From positions 1 to 64,000 of the forward strand of contig JAQWOM010000028.1 of NCBI GenBank assembly GCA_029245865.1: 64,000 bases of DNA. Reading direction: 5' to 3'. Shown piece after piece: positions 37,600 to 46,406 of the stretch. The stretch is from Planctomycetota bacterium. GTDB lineage: Bacteria; Planctomycetota; B15-G4. Within the stretch, counting starts at the first letter, position 1. Each line of letters starts with the position of its first letter. The position numbers were made by a program, and so were the translations under genes. The notes beneath the pieces were generated by a model, which worked only from the letters and a program-made list of their open reading frames with translations, made no database searches and was not told where the DNA came from.

Positions 37600-38619
37600 T
37601 CAATCCGCACTCGCAGCCTCCTCAAGGACCTCCACCAGATCGGCCATATCCGGCGGAAGTGGGGACTCGAAACAGACTTCTTCATTACTGCTCGGATGAC
37701 GAAACGCAAGAGTGCGCGCGTGCAAGGCCTGCCGTGCCAGGATAGGAACACGTAGCCCCTTTTCCTCGCGCTTTGCGACCCAACGTCGCCACGATTCTTG
37801 CGCACCGGGACCATAGGCCGGATCCACCAGGATCGGGAACCCCAGATGGTCGAGATGGACACGGATCTGATGCGTCCTGCCAGTGCGTGGCGAGACATCA
37901 AGCACAGAGGCAACCCCAAGCCGCTGCCTCACCTCATAGAAGGTCGATGCCGCCTGCCCTCCCTCTGCCACCACCGCACGTCGCTGAGGCTTGCGGGGAT
38001 GCTGTCCGATCGGGAGATCGATCCAATCACTGTCGAAAGGCATCTCGCCCCACACCACTGCGGCATACTGCTTGCGCACCGTCTTCACTTTGAACTGGTT
38101 GACCAGAGAACGCGCCGCATCGTTTGTACGCGCAACCACCATGATGCCCGTCGTCTCGCGATCGAGTCGGTGAACAATGCCAGGCCGGTCTGCGCGCCCG
38201 ACAACTGACAACTCAGGAAACAACTTCAGCAAACCGTTCACCATGGTCCCACTTGCAGCACCACTCCCCGGATGAATAACAAGCCCTTGCGGCTTATCTA
38301 CAAGGATCACGGACTCGTCCTCATGCAAGATCTTGAGCTCGAGATCTTCGGCCTCTGGAAGACTCTTGGCCAGCACGCCAAGCTCACCTTCAATGAGCAT
38401 GCCTTCGGCAACTCGGAAAGAAGTTCGCACTGACTGGCCGTCCACCTTGATGGCGCCTTCGGCAAGCAAGGCCGATAAGTAGGACCGTGAGTAATGAGGG
38501 GCCAAGGCTCGCCCCAGAACCCGGTCAACTCGAGACCCAGCCTGATCGGCCTGGATCTCGAGGCGGAGGCGGCCGTCAGGGTCAACGGCCTCGGAGTGTG
38601 TGAAGTCGGCAGGCTCCAT
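37600..38619 (-). CDS. RluD-family 23S rRNA pseudouridine synthase
   Basis: An N-terminal S4 RNA-binding domain (SRVDRVLGRALAPHYSRSYLSALLAEGAIKVDG) is followed by the pseudouridine synthase core with the catalytic aspartate in VHRLDRETTGIMVVA and the RTHQIRVHLDHLGFPI motif. At 339 residues it matches RluD. It lies 18 bp upstream of the mutase gene and may share its transcript. The exact target uridines cannot be deduced from sequence. Confidence 0.92.
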   Translation of the reverse strand: MEPADFTHSEAVDPDGRLRLEIQADQAGSRVDRVLGRALAPHYSRSYLSALLAEGAIKVDGQSVRTSFRVAEGMLIEGELGVLAKSLPEAEDLELKILHEDESVILVDKPQGLVIHPGSGAASGTMVNGLLKLFPELSVVGRADRPGIVHRLDRETTGIMVVARTNDAARSLVNQFKVKTVRKQYAAVVWGEMPFDSDWIDLPIGQHPRKPQRRAVVAEGGQAASTFYEVRQRLGVASVLDVSPRTGRTHQIRVHLDHLGFPILVDPAYGPGAQESWRRWVAKREEKGLRVPILARQALHARTLAFRHPSSNEEVCFESPLPPDMADLVEVLEEAASAD

Positions 38620-38706
38620 GAGTACGAATTCCTGTCACAATGAGGGCGATAGAGGAGCTTGTTCGAAAGGGCCCAGCAAGCCCTTATCCTGCGGATTCCG
38701 CACAGG

Positions 38707-38734
38707 TTGACAGCATTGGGACCTCTGTTACAGT
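38707..38734 (+). promoter_or_regulatory. candidate sigma70-type promoter
   Basis: A perfect -35 box TTGACA (38707-38712) is followed after 16 bp by TACAGT (38729-38734), which matches TATAAT in four of six positions. It would produce a leader of about 180 nt for the gene starting at 38921. No expression evidence is available. Confidence 0.4.
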
Positions 38735-38764
38735 CTCGCGGCCGTTAGACTACATTCATGGATC

Positions 38765-38785
38765 CGATTGGGTTGTTCCCAATCG
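38765..38785 (+). repeat. 8-bp perfect hairpin in the leader of the FGE-like gene
   Basis: CGATTGGG and CCCAATCG pair perfectly around a TTGTT loop, about 30 bp after the candidate -10 box. There is no following U-run, so a terminator is unlikely. It may stabilise the leader or bind a regulator. Confidence 0.35.
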
Positions 38786-38920
38786 ACCCCAAACGGTCAC
38801 GGTCCGGAAGCCAAACGCCGAGTTCTTGATGTGATGGCTGTGTCCCGAAGCTCAGTTGAGTCCTTGAAGCACCTTTATCGAGGTTGCTGAGCATTCCCGC
38901 CACGAGGAGCCGTACGCACA

Positions 38921-40579
38921 GTGCTAGCACGCCTCTCCGCCTCTGTGTTTATTTTCCTGAGCGCCGGCCTCGCCGCCACAGGGCAGAGCGCCTCCACGCT
39001 GCCGCAGGTCCAGCCTGTCCAGGCCCAGCAACAGTCTCGATTGAGTTCAGCAAGCGACCTCAGTAAAGAGGTGCCACTCAATACGGACCCAGACAACCCG
39101 AGCCCTCCCTATGGAATGGTGCTCGTTCCGGGAGGAGAAGTTGTCATCGGCACAGAGGTCGAAGATGTTGCCCGACTCGGGCAACAAGACCAGTTCGCGA
39201 TGATGATCGTGACCGCCGAAACTCCTCGGCACACGGAGAGCGTTGATTCGTTCTTCTTGGATGCCACAGAAGTCAGCAATCTTCAGTGGAAAGTTTTTCT
39301 CGGTGCCAAGAAGCGCAAGCCTTCCGATCTCCTTGTGGAGTACGGCTGGCCCAACGGCGAGATCCCCGAAGGTCAAGACTACTTCCCCATCAGCCTCGTC
39401 AGCATGCCTGAGATCGAGGAGTTCCTCGCTTGGTCTGGCAAACGCTTGCCCACCGAAATCGAGTGGACACGCGCCGCACGCGGAGACGACGAACGCGCCT
39501 ATCCGTGGGGCGACAAGTGGAACTCTAAGGTTGTGAGCTACGGCGGCCGTTCACCGAACATGCCCGTCGCCATTGATGATTTCGAAGAAGGCGCAAGTCC
39601 CTACGGCGTGCTGAACATGTCCGGCAACGTCTGGGAATGGGTTGACGCAAGCTTTACGCCCTATGAGGGATTTGAGCCCTACCAGTTCAAGAAGAGCAAG
39701 CGGCAACACATCACGCTCTCCCCTGAGTTCGACTCGCGCCGCCGTGTCGCCAAGGGCGGGTGCTTTGTGTCTTCGCGCGACGAATCGCGTATCGACCACC
39801 GCTTGAGCCTCAATCCGAATGATGCGGATGCCGGCATCGGCTTTCGAACCGCGCGCTCGATTACACCCGGCGCCGAAGTCATCCGCAGCGGCTATCGCCG
39901 CATGGCCTCCGGGAGCCATATCGAAAATGAGGGCCTGCTGGACAAGGCAGACCTCTTTTCGCAGGAACGTGCGACTTATCTCGAAGGCAGTGATGGCCGG
40001 ATCATCTCCGGATTTCGATACCTCGCGTTTGCGCACCTCAAACCTGACCGCAAGGACGGCTTGGCGCGCATGCGCAAGTCCGCACGAGACAACCCTGTCA
40101 CTCTAGGCCTTCTCTCGACGAGCGAAGCTCTTGCGCAACCGGCGTTGCCTCCGGGCGACTATGTTGTTGCCTTCAAGGCACGCGGCGAGTCCAAGAAGCA
40201 CAAAAATGACAGACGCAACAAAAGTCGGTCTAAGAACGAGGACGACGCCGAAAAGCTGGCACCCAATGGCGAGGGTGAGAATGTTGGCCTAGGAGGCCTC
40301 GCTCCATGGCCCGGCATTGCCGTGAATGACATTCATGAAGACATCGATTTTGACCAGGACAAGGACGTCTTCCTCTTCTACAACGTCAACAACGCCGTAG
40401 TCGGTTGGGTTCCCACCGGGGACATCGCCGACGGCGCGTTCGAAAAAGTTAACTCCAGTTGCGATGAAGAAGGAAAAGACTGGACCGTGGAATTCTCACT
40501 GGATGTTGTGAGCCGACGCGTCCCGCGCTTCACCTTGCCCATCAAACTCGCGGGGCAGGGCCTCGGCAAGGCTGACTAA
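38921..40579 (+). CDS. secreted formylglycine-generating-enzyme-like (SUMF1 fold) protein
   Basis: It starts at GTG with a signal peptide (LSASVFIFLSAGLAATGQ). Residues 60-320 form an FGE-sulfatase domain: YGMVLVPGGEVVIGTE, DATEVSNLQWKVFL, LPTEIEWTRAARG, AYPWGDKWNS, NMSGNVWEWV and GIGFRTAR. The paired catalytic cysteines of true FGE are replaced: the segment KGGCFVSSRDESRIDHR has serines where they should be. It is therefore probably a binding or structural protein like many bacterial members of this fold, not a sulfatase activator. The C-terminal 200 residues are unassigned and contain a Lys-rich stretch. Confidence 0.8.
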   Translation: MLARLSASVFIFLSAGLAATGQSASTLPQVQPVQAQQQSRLSSASDLSKEVPLNTDPDNPSPPYGMVLVPGGEVVIGTEVEDVARLGQQDQFAMMIVTAETPRHTESVDSFFLDATEVSNLQWKVFLGAKKRKPSDLLVEYGWPNGEIPEGQDYFPISLVSMPEIEEFLAWSGKRLPTEIEWTRAARGDDERAYPWGDKWNSKVVSYGGRSPNMPVAIDDFEEGASPYGVLNMSGNVWEWVDASFTPYEGFEPYQFKKSKRQHITLSPEFDSRRRVAKGGCFVSSRDESRIDHRLSLNPNDADAGIGFRTARSITPGAEVIRSGYRRMASGSHIENEGLLDKADLFSQERATYLEGSDGRIISGFRYLAFAHLKPDRKDGLARMRKSARDNPVTLGLLSTSEALAQPALPPGDYVVAFKARGESKKHKNDRRNKSRSKNEDDAEKLAPNGEGENVGLGGLAPWPGIAVNDIHEDIDFDQDKDVFLFYNVNNAVVGWVPTGDIADGAFEKVNSSCDEEGKDWTVEFSLDVVSRRVPRFTLPIKLAGQGLGKAD

Positions 40580-40652
40580 GAGCTGGACAAGCACTCGGCT
40601 GCTGGCCTCGACTCAAACGATCTGCGCCCTCTCGCAGGCACGAGTCAAAAAC

Positions 40653-43376
40653 TCACCGCTTCATGGATTCCAGGGCTTCTAGAAGCGCTGAAATTCGGTC
40701 GCGCTCGGCCCCCAGCTCATCGCGACGCGCTTGCTCGCGCTCCACAATCTCTGCGGGCGCACGACTTACAAAGCTCTCGTTCAGCAGCTTCCCGTTCACT
40801 CCGGCGAGTTGCTTTTCGACTTTGCCGAGCGTGCGTTCGAGATCTTTCTTTTGTGCTTCCTTGTCAACCAAGCCGTCGAGATCCAACAACACCTCGAAGG
40901 CTGCAGGCGAGTCGCCAGCCAGATCAACAGCTGCACCTTCCGGACGAGTCGGACTTGCCCCCGCCAGCAAGCTCTCCAAGTTAGCCAGTTGCTTCACGAG
41001 CACCCCCGCCTCGGCCAAGTGTTCGGCCCGGGGGGCATCCAGAACCACAACTGTGACCTTCGCCGGCTTGGATTCAGCCACATCGTTTTGCTGTCGAAGC
41101 TTGCGGACCGAAGCGACGACGAGGCGGCCCGCATCAAGCGCCGCCTCTGCTGCTGGATCAGATGACAGCCCCTCCACGCTCGGGAAACTTGCCCCGGCGA
41201 GAAGTTCTGGGAGATCGCTCTCAGAGGCTCCACACAACCGCTGCCACACGGCCTCGGTAACAAAAGGGGCCAACGGATGCAGCAGGCTGAGAATGTCACC
41301 CAGTACGCGACCCAGCACGGCAGAGGCCACAGCGTCAGCCGTGCCGTCCTCTCTTTCGAGACGAGGCTTCACTGCCTCGACATACCAGTCGCAGAAATCA
41401 TTCCACACAAACCGGTAGAGCGCGTTGGCGGCATCGTTGAACTCGTAGCGCTCGTAATGTCCATCCACCGCCTCGATCGTGCTGCGCAAGCGCGAGAGGA
41501 TCCAACGATCCTCAAGCGCTGTCACCGAACCAGAGTCGAAAGCAGGCAAGCGGCCAGCCTTGCTGAGAACAAAGCGTGAAGCGTTCCAGAGCTTGTTCAC
41601 GAAGTTGCGACCCATTTCGAACTTCTCAGGGGACAACTTCGTGTCCTGCCCCTCCTTGGTAAGCATCACCAATGAGAAACGCACCGCATCAGCGCCGTAC
41701 TGGCTGATCATGTCCAGAGGGTCGATCCCATTGCCCGCGCTCTTGCTCATGCGGCGACCCTGGCCATCGAGCACGGTGGCATGGATAAAGCAGGTGCTGA
41801 ACGGACAGCGCTCATCTTCTGGACGCTTGTCCATGAAGGCATAGCCAGCCATCACCATCCGAGCCACCCAGAGGTAGATGATCTCGCTCGCTGTCGACAA
41901 GAATTGCGTCGGATAGAAACGTGCCAGGTCATCCGAATCCTCTGGCCAACCCAGTGTCGCCATCGGCCAGAGCCATGAAGAAGCCCACGTATCGAGCACG
42001 TCCGGGTCTTGCCGCACGATGGGCTTGCCTGTCTCCGGATGGGGGGCGCCCACTTCCAGATCCGTCGTCGAAGCGACAGGAACTCCGTCCTCGTCGTACC
42101 AGACGGGAATCCGATGCCCCCACCAAAGCTGGCGGGAAATACACCAGTCCCGCACGTTTTCCAACCAATCTAGGTAGACCTTGGACCAGCGAGCTGGCTT
42201 GAACGTCAGCGCGCCATCCTTGACCGCCTTGATCGCAGGCTGGGCCAACGGCTCCATCTTCACGAACCACTGCTCGCTCACGATCGGCTCAATGGGGCTC
42301 TTGCTGCGATCGCTCACAGACACGTTGTGCTCGATGTCCTTGATACCGCCCAACAAGCCCAAGTCGTCCATGGCCTTCACGACGGCTCGGCGCGCCTTCT
42401 CACGCGGCATGCCTGCAAAGCGACCGGCCGCATCGGACAGCGTTCCGTCTTTCTCCATGATGTTCACGATGGGCAGGCGGTGACGGGCGCCACGCTCATA
42501 ATCCGCCGCATCGTGGCCTGGTGTCACCTTCACCGCACCGGTGCCAAATGCCTTGTCGACACTCTCGTCAGCAACAATCGGAATGCTGCGGTCCATGAGA
42601 GGAAGGCGCACCGTCTTGCCGACCAAATCCTGGAATCGCTCGTCATCCGGGTGTACGGCCACGCCCGTATCGCCCAACATGGTTTCGGGGCGCGTCGTCG
42701 AAACGCAAAGGAAGCGGCCCTCTTCCCCTTCTACGGGATATTTCAATTCCCACAGGTGCCCGGCCTTCGTGACGTATTCGATTTCGTCATCAGAGACGGC
42801 CGTTTGCAGCACGCAGTCCCAGTTCACGAGGCGTGCGCCTCGATAAACAAGGCCTTCCTTCCACAGGCGCACAAAAGCCACGCGCACCGCGTGCGACATA
42901 TTGGGGTCCAGAGTGAAGGCAGTCCGTGACCAATCGCAGGACGCTCCCAATTTTTTGAACTGATCAAGAATGGTGCTGCCGTGTTCTTCCTTCCAGTCCC
43001 AGATTTCCTTCAGGAAGGCTTCTCGTCCCAGGTCTTCTCGAGTCTGCTTGCGCTCGGCAAAGATCTTCTTTTCAACGACGGCCTGCGTTGCGATGCCGGC
43101 ATGGTCTGTCCCTGGAACCCACAGCGTGTCGAAACCCGACATGCGTCGGTGTCGCGCCACGATGTCCTGAAGCGTCCCATTGAGCGCGTGCCCCATGTGC
43201 AGCACCCCTGTCACATTCGGGGGCGGAATCATGATGGTGAATGTCGGGCGCGAGCTTCCCTCGGCTGGCGTGAAGATGCCCGAGGCATCCCATCGGGCGC
43301 GCATCACATCCTCGATAGAACCCGGGTCGTAACGAGAAGCCATCTCATCGAGGGGGCGGGCATCGGTGCGACTCAT
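40653..43376 (-). CDS. valS: valyl-tRNA synthetase
   Basis: This class I synthetase charges tRNA-Val. It shows the HIGH motif in PPPNVTGVLHMGHAL, the KMSKS motif as GRRMSKSAGNGIDP, editing-domain stretches (TTRPETMLGDTGVAVHPDD) and a C-terminal coiled-coil arm (QKKDLERTLGKVEKQLAGVNGKL). The ATG at 43376 gives 907 residues, normal for ValS; the ORF track runs 189 bp further upstream into the neighbouring gene. The start overlaps the stop of the upstream ApgM gene by 4 bp. Confidence 0.97.
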   Translation of the reverse strand: MSRTDARPLDEMASRYDPGSIEDVMRARWDASGIFTPAEGSSRPTFTIMIPPPNVTGVLHMGHALNGTLQDIVARHRRMSGFDTLWVPGTDHAGIATQAVVEKKIFAERKQTREDLGREAFLKEIWDWKEEHGSTILDQFKKLGASCDWSRTAFTLDPNMSHAVRVAFVRLWKEGLVYRGARLVNWDCVLQTAVSDDEIEYVTKAGHLWELKYPVEGEEGRFLCVSTTRPETMLGDTGVAVHPDDERFQDLVGKTVRLPLMDRSIPIVADESVDKAFGTGAVKVTPGHDAADYERGARHRLPIVNIMEKDGTLSDAAGRFAGMPREKARRAVVKAMDDLGLLGGIKDIEHNVSVSDRSKSPIEPIVSEQWFVKMEPLAQPAIKAVKDGALTFKPARWSKVYLDWLENVRDWCISRQLWWGHRIPVWYDEDGVPVASTTDLEVGAPHPETGKPIVRQDPDVLDTWASSWLWPMATLGWPEDSDDLARFYPTQFLSTASEIIYLWVARMVMAGYAFMDKRPEDERCPFSTCFIHATVLDGQGRRMSKSAGNGIDPLDMISQYGADAVRFSLVMLTKEGQDTKLSPEKFEMGRNFVNKLWNASRFVLSKAGRLPAFDSGSVTALEDRWILSRLRSTIEAVDGHYERYEFNDAANALYRFVWNDFCDWYVEAVKPRLEREDGTADAVASAVLGRVLGDILSLLHPLAPFVTEAVWQRLCGASESDLPELLAGASFPSVEGLSSDPAAEAALDAGRLVVASVRKLRQQNDVAESKPAKVTVVVLDAPRAEHLAEAGVLVKQLANLESLLAGASPTRPEGAAVDLAGDSPAAFEVLLDLDGLVDKEAQKKDLERTLGKVEKQLAGVNGKLLNESFVSRAPAEIVEREQARRDELGAERDRISALLEALESMKR

Positions 43377-44638
43377 GTCGGATTTCTCGTGCTGCAATTT
43401 TCGGAAGCTGTCATGTCGTCCTGAGTCTTTCTGGTGACCCCATCCGAGTTGGGTTTGAGAAGCAGTTCCAGCAAGGAATAGCCGGGGTCCACGACGAGGT
43501 CGCCCTTGGCTGCGTCGGCCTCGGTGTACCGCACCTCGCGATGAGACGACACCCCCGGCCCCCACAACGCGAAGGGAACCAAGTCATGCATGCCCTCACT
43601 GCCCACGAGTGCTGACGTCATATGGTCCGTCGTCACCAGCAACCTCACATCGTCACGCCCACGTAAATCGGCCAGAGCAGGCCCTACGAGACGGCGATCC
43701 ATCTCTTCCAGAGCGCGCTGCTTGAGACGCACATCAGTCTGATGGCAGGCCTCGTTGGCAGCGGCCACATGCACCAGGACCACATCGTGGCTCTCCAGAA
43801 GGTCAAAAGCTGCGGACAGCTTTTCCTCATAGGACGTCTCGAAGTCGCCAGTCGCCCCCGGAAGAGTGGGAACCGTCGCGCCCACCGCCCGCCCCAGCCC
43901 CCGGGCAAGCGGCACAGCGCCGACCACGCCCAGCCGACGCCCGGTCTTCACTTCGAAGGGTTCGATGACTGGCTGGCTTCCACCGCCCCACAGCCAGATG
44001 CGATCGGCTGGGTTCTCGTTCAAATCGAGGCGTACACGATTCACATCGTGCTCGCCAAGAACCTGCGCCGCCTGCTCCATGATGTGTGTCAAAAAGGGTC
44101 CATCCGGACCCTCTGGCTGGTGGTCTTGAACGGGCAACCCCTGCGCGCGCGCTGGCGGAACCGTCTTGGCATCCAGCGCTCCTCGGCCGTGAATCACCAT
44201 GAGGTTTCGGTAGCCAAGCCCTCCATGGAACGAGAGGTGTTCACTTCCGAGTTGGGCGTTGAGTGCTGCGATCAGTACGGCCGCCTCCTCGGAACCAATG
44301 GGGCCTGCTTGAAAATCGACCAGATGCTCACGGAAGGTCGACGCAAAGTTCATGCGAAATGCGTAATCGTCGGAGGCCAGGTTCACCCCCAAGCCCAAGG
44401 CCTCCAGACCTGCGCGACTGACCTGCTCGCGGCGTGGGTCGTAGCCCAGCAGCGAGATCAGCGCGGCGTCACTAGAAATGGGCAGCCCCGCCGGAACCGG
44501 ACGCACCGTGCCCAGACGCCCTTCCCGTGCAACCGTATCCAGATGCGGCGTCTCGGCCGCCGCGAGAGGCGTCTGACCCTCCAGGGACGGAACGGGCAGG
44601 TCTGACAGACCTGTCGGCAGAAGGATGAGGGCCTTCAT
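43373..44638 (-). CDS. 2,3-bisphosphoglycerate-independent phosphoglycerate mutase, archaeal type
   Basis: This is an alkaline-phosphatase-fold mutase of the ApgM group, 421 residues. It begins with LILLPTGLSDLPVPSLEGQTPLAAAETPHLD. Metal-site stretches include the serine region PISSDAALISLLGYDP, DVVLVHVAAANEACHQ and LLVTTDHMT. It interconverts 3- and 2-phosphoglycerate in glycolysis. The usual DG before TPL (GLGD) is GLSD here, so one metal ligand deserves checking. I chose the ATG at 44638; the track uses a TTG one codon earlier. It is coupled to valS by an ATGA overlap. Confidence 0.82.
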   Translation of the reverse strand: MKALILLPTGLSDLPVPSLEGQTPLAAAETPHLDTVAREGRLGTVRPVPAGLPISSDAALISLLGYDPRREQVSRAGLEALGLGVNLASDDYAFRMNFASTFREHLVDFQAGPIGSEEAAVLIAALNAQLGSEHLSFHGGLGYRNLMVIHGRGALDAKTVPPARAQGLPVQDHQPEGPDGPFLTHIMEQAAQVLGEHDVNRVRLDLNENPADRIWLWGGGSQPVIEPFEVKTGRRLGVVGAVPLARGLGRAVGATVPTLPGATGDFETSYEEKLSAAFDLLESHDVVLVHVAAANEACHQTDVRLKQRALEEMDRRLVGPALADLRGRDDVRLLVTTDHMTSALVGSEGMHDLVPFALWGPGVSSHREVRYTEADAAKGDLVVDPGYSLLELLLKPNSDGVTRKTQDDMTASENCSTRNPT

Positions 44639-44644
44639 CAACGA

Positions 44645-45427
44645 TCAGGCGTCATCAGGAAGAATGACGCGGCCTTCGACTTGCGAGTAGTCCACGCTGC
44701 CCGAACCATCGTCTTCCACCCGGAAGTCGCCTCCGACCAGACGTACATCGATGCTGCCCGAACCATCGTCTTCCACGATGACATCGCCTCGGACATCTTC
44801 CACGAAGATGGATCCCGAGCCATCGTCCTCAATGGTCACCGAGCCCTCCACGCGACGCACTTCCATGTTTCCTGAGCCATCATCGATCCATACGCTTCCC
44901 GTCACACCCGTGAGGCTCAGGCTTCCCGAGCCATCGTCGATGCGCACATCACCATGAATGTCTGAGAGTTCGATAGACCCCGAGCCATCGTCGATCTCCA
45001 CCCCAGCAACGCCCTGCATGCTGATGGCGCCTGAGCCGTTCTTAACACGCACAGGAATACCCGGAGGCATCTGAACGGTGAGGTCGAGTCCAAAGCCCAC
45101 GTTGGAAATGTCAGGAAACACCGAGGCAAGCTTCAGCACACCATCTGCAGACTCGACCTTGAGCTGAACCAGAGGCAGTTGCTCGAGTTCCGAGGAGCAA
45201 GCCTCTCCTGTGATTTTCACCTCGGTGAGGTCCGGAACCACCTCCACCACCAAGTTTCCGGCTTCAAGGTCGATGTGCATCGACTCGCCAGCCGCGACCT
45301 GAGCCGTCTGAGGTTCGATCGGCTGCGTATGCGCGCATGGCGGGGTCCCAATCCCAAATTGCCCACAAGCCAACGGCAGGAGAGCGCTGAAGCTCACGAC
45401 ACATCTCCAGGCAATCATTTGCGACAT
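44645..45427 (-). CDS. lipoprotein with a DUF4097/GIN-like beta-helix of DDGSGS repeats
   Basis: A signal peptide with lipobox (FSALLPLAC) is followed by a beta-rich region and seven near-identical units of 18-19 residues (IDDGSGSIELSDIHGDVR, VEDDGSGSIDVRLVGGDF and so on) from about residue 127 to 253. The spacing fits one beta-helix turn per repeat, with Asp/Ser/Gly turns that could bind calcium. It resembles DUF4097/GIN-type proteins. It ends 6 bp before apgM on the same strand. Its function is unknown, probably at the outer surface or periplasm. Confidence 0.75.
   Translation of the reverse strand: MSQMIAWRCVVSFSALLPLACGQFGIGTPPCAHTQPIEPQTAQVAAGESMHIDLEAGNLVVEVVPDLTEVKITGEACSSELEQLPLVQLKVESADGVLKLASVFPDISNVGFGLDLTVQMPPGIPVRVKNGSGAISMQGVAGVEIDDGSGSIELSDIHGDVRIDDGSGSLSLTGVTGSVWIDDGSGNMEVRRVEGSVTIEDDGSGSIFVEDVRGDVIVEDDGSGSIDVRLVGGDFRVEDDGSGSVDYSQVEGRVILPDDA
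44668..45049 (-). repeat. coding tandem repeats of 54-57 bp
   Basis: Seven imperfect units encode the repeated (I/V)(E)DDGSGS turns of the beta-helix lipoprotein. The DNA core GATGATGGCTCGGG and close variants recurs in each. The array is entirely within the gene and in frame. Confidence 0.7.
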
Positions 45428-45562
45428 GCTGTTTTCTCCGATCGAATCGCCGTGTGAAAAAGCTCGTGCGGGACCAAGGCTCTCCCAAGATTCAGTATCG
45501 CAAGAATAGAACTCAAAGAACGAATCCCGCCGGGGGGCCGGTGAGGCACTTACGGCCCTGTC

Positions 45563-46327
45563 TCACAACATACGACGCAACTCCAACTGCAAGCCCTGCT
45601 CGTCATGGAAGCGCAACAATCGCCCCTCCTCTCCGACCCAGAGAGACACGCTTCGGAGCTTTCCCCTCTCGGCCGTCTCGTATTCGAAGCGCCAGGCCTT
45701 CACACGCTGCCCCTCGATTTCCAGTTCCTCACATCCCGAGCAACGCACAGAACGCCCCTTTTCAACAGCAGGGTGGGCTCCGAGCGAGAGGAACGTCAGC
45801 TGCGTCTCCGAGCCAACCTCACGGGGCAACAAACCCGCGAGCCTCATGAGCCCTTGTCGGATGAGAAAGCGCTCCGGCACCTGGAGATCGACCTCACTTT
45901 CGAAGGTCGTGCCTCTCGCCCAACCCTCTGAGATTTCGACTCGCGAATTGGCCGGCGTGTCGGTCCGCGCCGGCAACTGCCCCTCGACCACCTGCGGAGT
46001 GAAGTGGTCATCCAGGCGGCAGCGCGAGATAAAGGCGTAATCCACCAGTTCAGCTTCGCCAGTCGGATCTACAACCCGCGCCGCGTCTTCCATGAGAACG
46101 AAACGCTCGCCTGCTTCCTCCTGAAGACTCTGCCGGAGGGTCATACGGCCCACAGGCTGCCCACGGTCCAAGACGGTGTAGGTGCTGACGGGCCAGGCCT
46201 CGAGCAGTTCGGCCACGCGACCCTGCCAATCAGGCTCGATCGGTTTATAGGTGTGAGAAGCGCATCCAGCGAGCCAACTCACGCATAAGACCTGCAGCAG
46301 CTGTCGTAGGGAGGGTCTTGGGCGCAT
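45563..46327 (-). CDS. hypothetical lipoprotein
   Basis: The 254-residue product has a lipoprotein signal (LLQVLCVSWLAGC) and alternating short strands, probably a beta-barrel-like or beta-sandwich fold (VGRMTLRQSLQEEAGERFVLME, GQRVKAWRFEYETAERG, VSLWVGEEGRLLRFHDEQG). This layout recalls DUF3108-type or LolA/LolB-like periplasmic proteins, but I cannot assign a family. It is divergent from kdsA, with 79 bp between starts. Confidence 0.65.
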   Translation of the reverse strand: MRPRPSLRQLLQVLCVSWLAGCASHTYKPIEPDWQGRVAELLEAWPVSTYTVLDRGQPVGRMTLRQSLQEEAGERFVLMEDAARVVDPTGEAELVDYAFISRCRLDDHFTPQVVEGQLPARTDTPANSRVEISEGWARGTTFESEVDLQVPERFLIRQGLMRLAGLLPREVGSETQLTFLSLGAHPAVEKGRSVRCSGCEELEIEGQRVKAWRFEYETAERGKLRSVSLWVGEEGRLLRFHDEQGLQLELRRML

Positions 46328-46406
46328 GGACTGATAGGATACCGCCCAGCCCTCCCATGACCTCCATCTGCGCCTTTACGGCGCTCCCATCAGGATTCAG
46401 ACAGCC

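Larger units (their letters stand above)
38620..38920. other. divergent intergenic region with a candidate promoter and leader hairpin
   Basis: This 301-bp gap between rluD (minus) and the FGE-like gene (plus) contains no convincing gene. Its only recognisable elements are a sigma70-like promoter, a hairpin (both listed separately) and GAGGAG at 38904, which lies 11 nt before the GTG at 38921. Confidence 0.5.

Noticed and set aside
43742-44605. Plus-strand ORF of 287 residues
   Set aside because: It is antisense to the ApgM gene; its Cys/His content is scattered and not domain-like.
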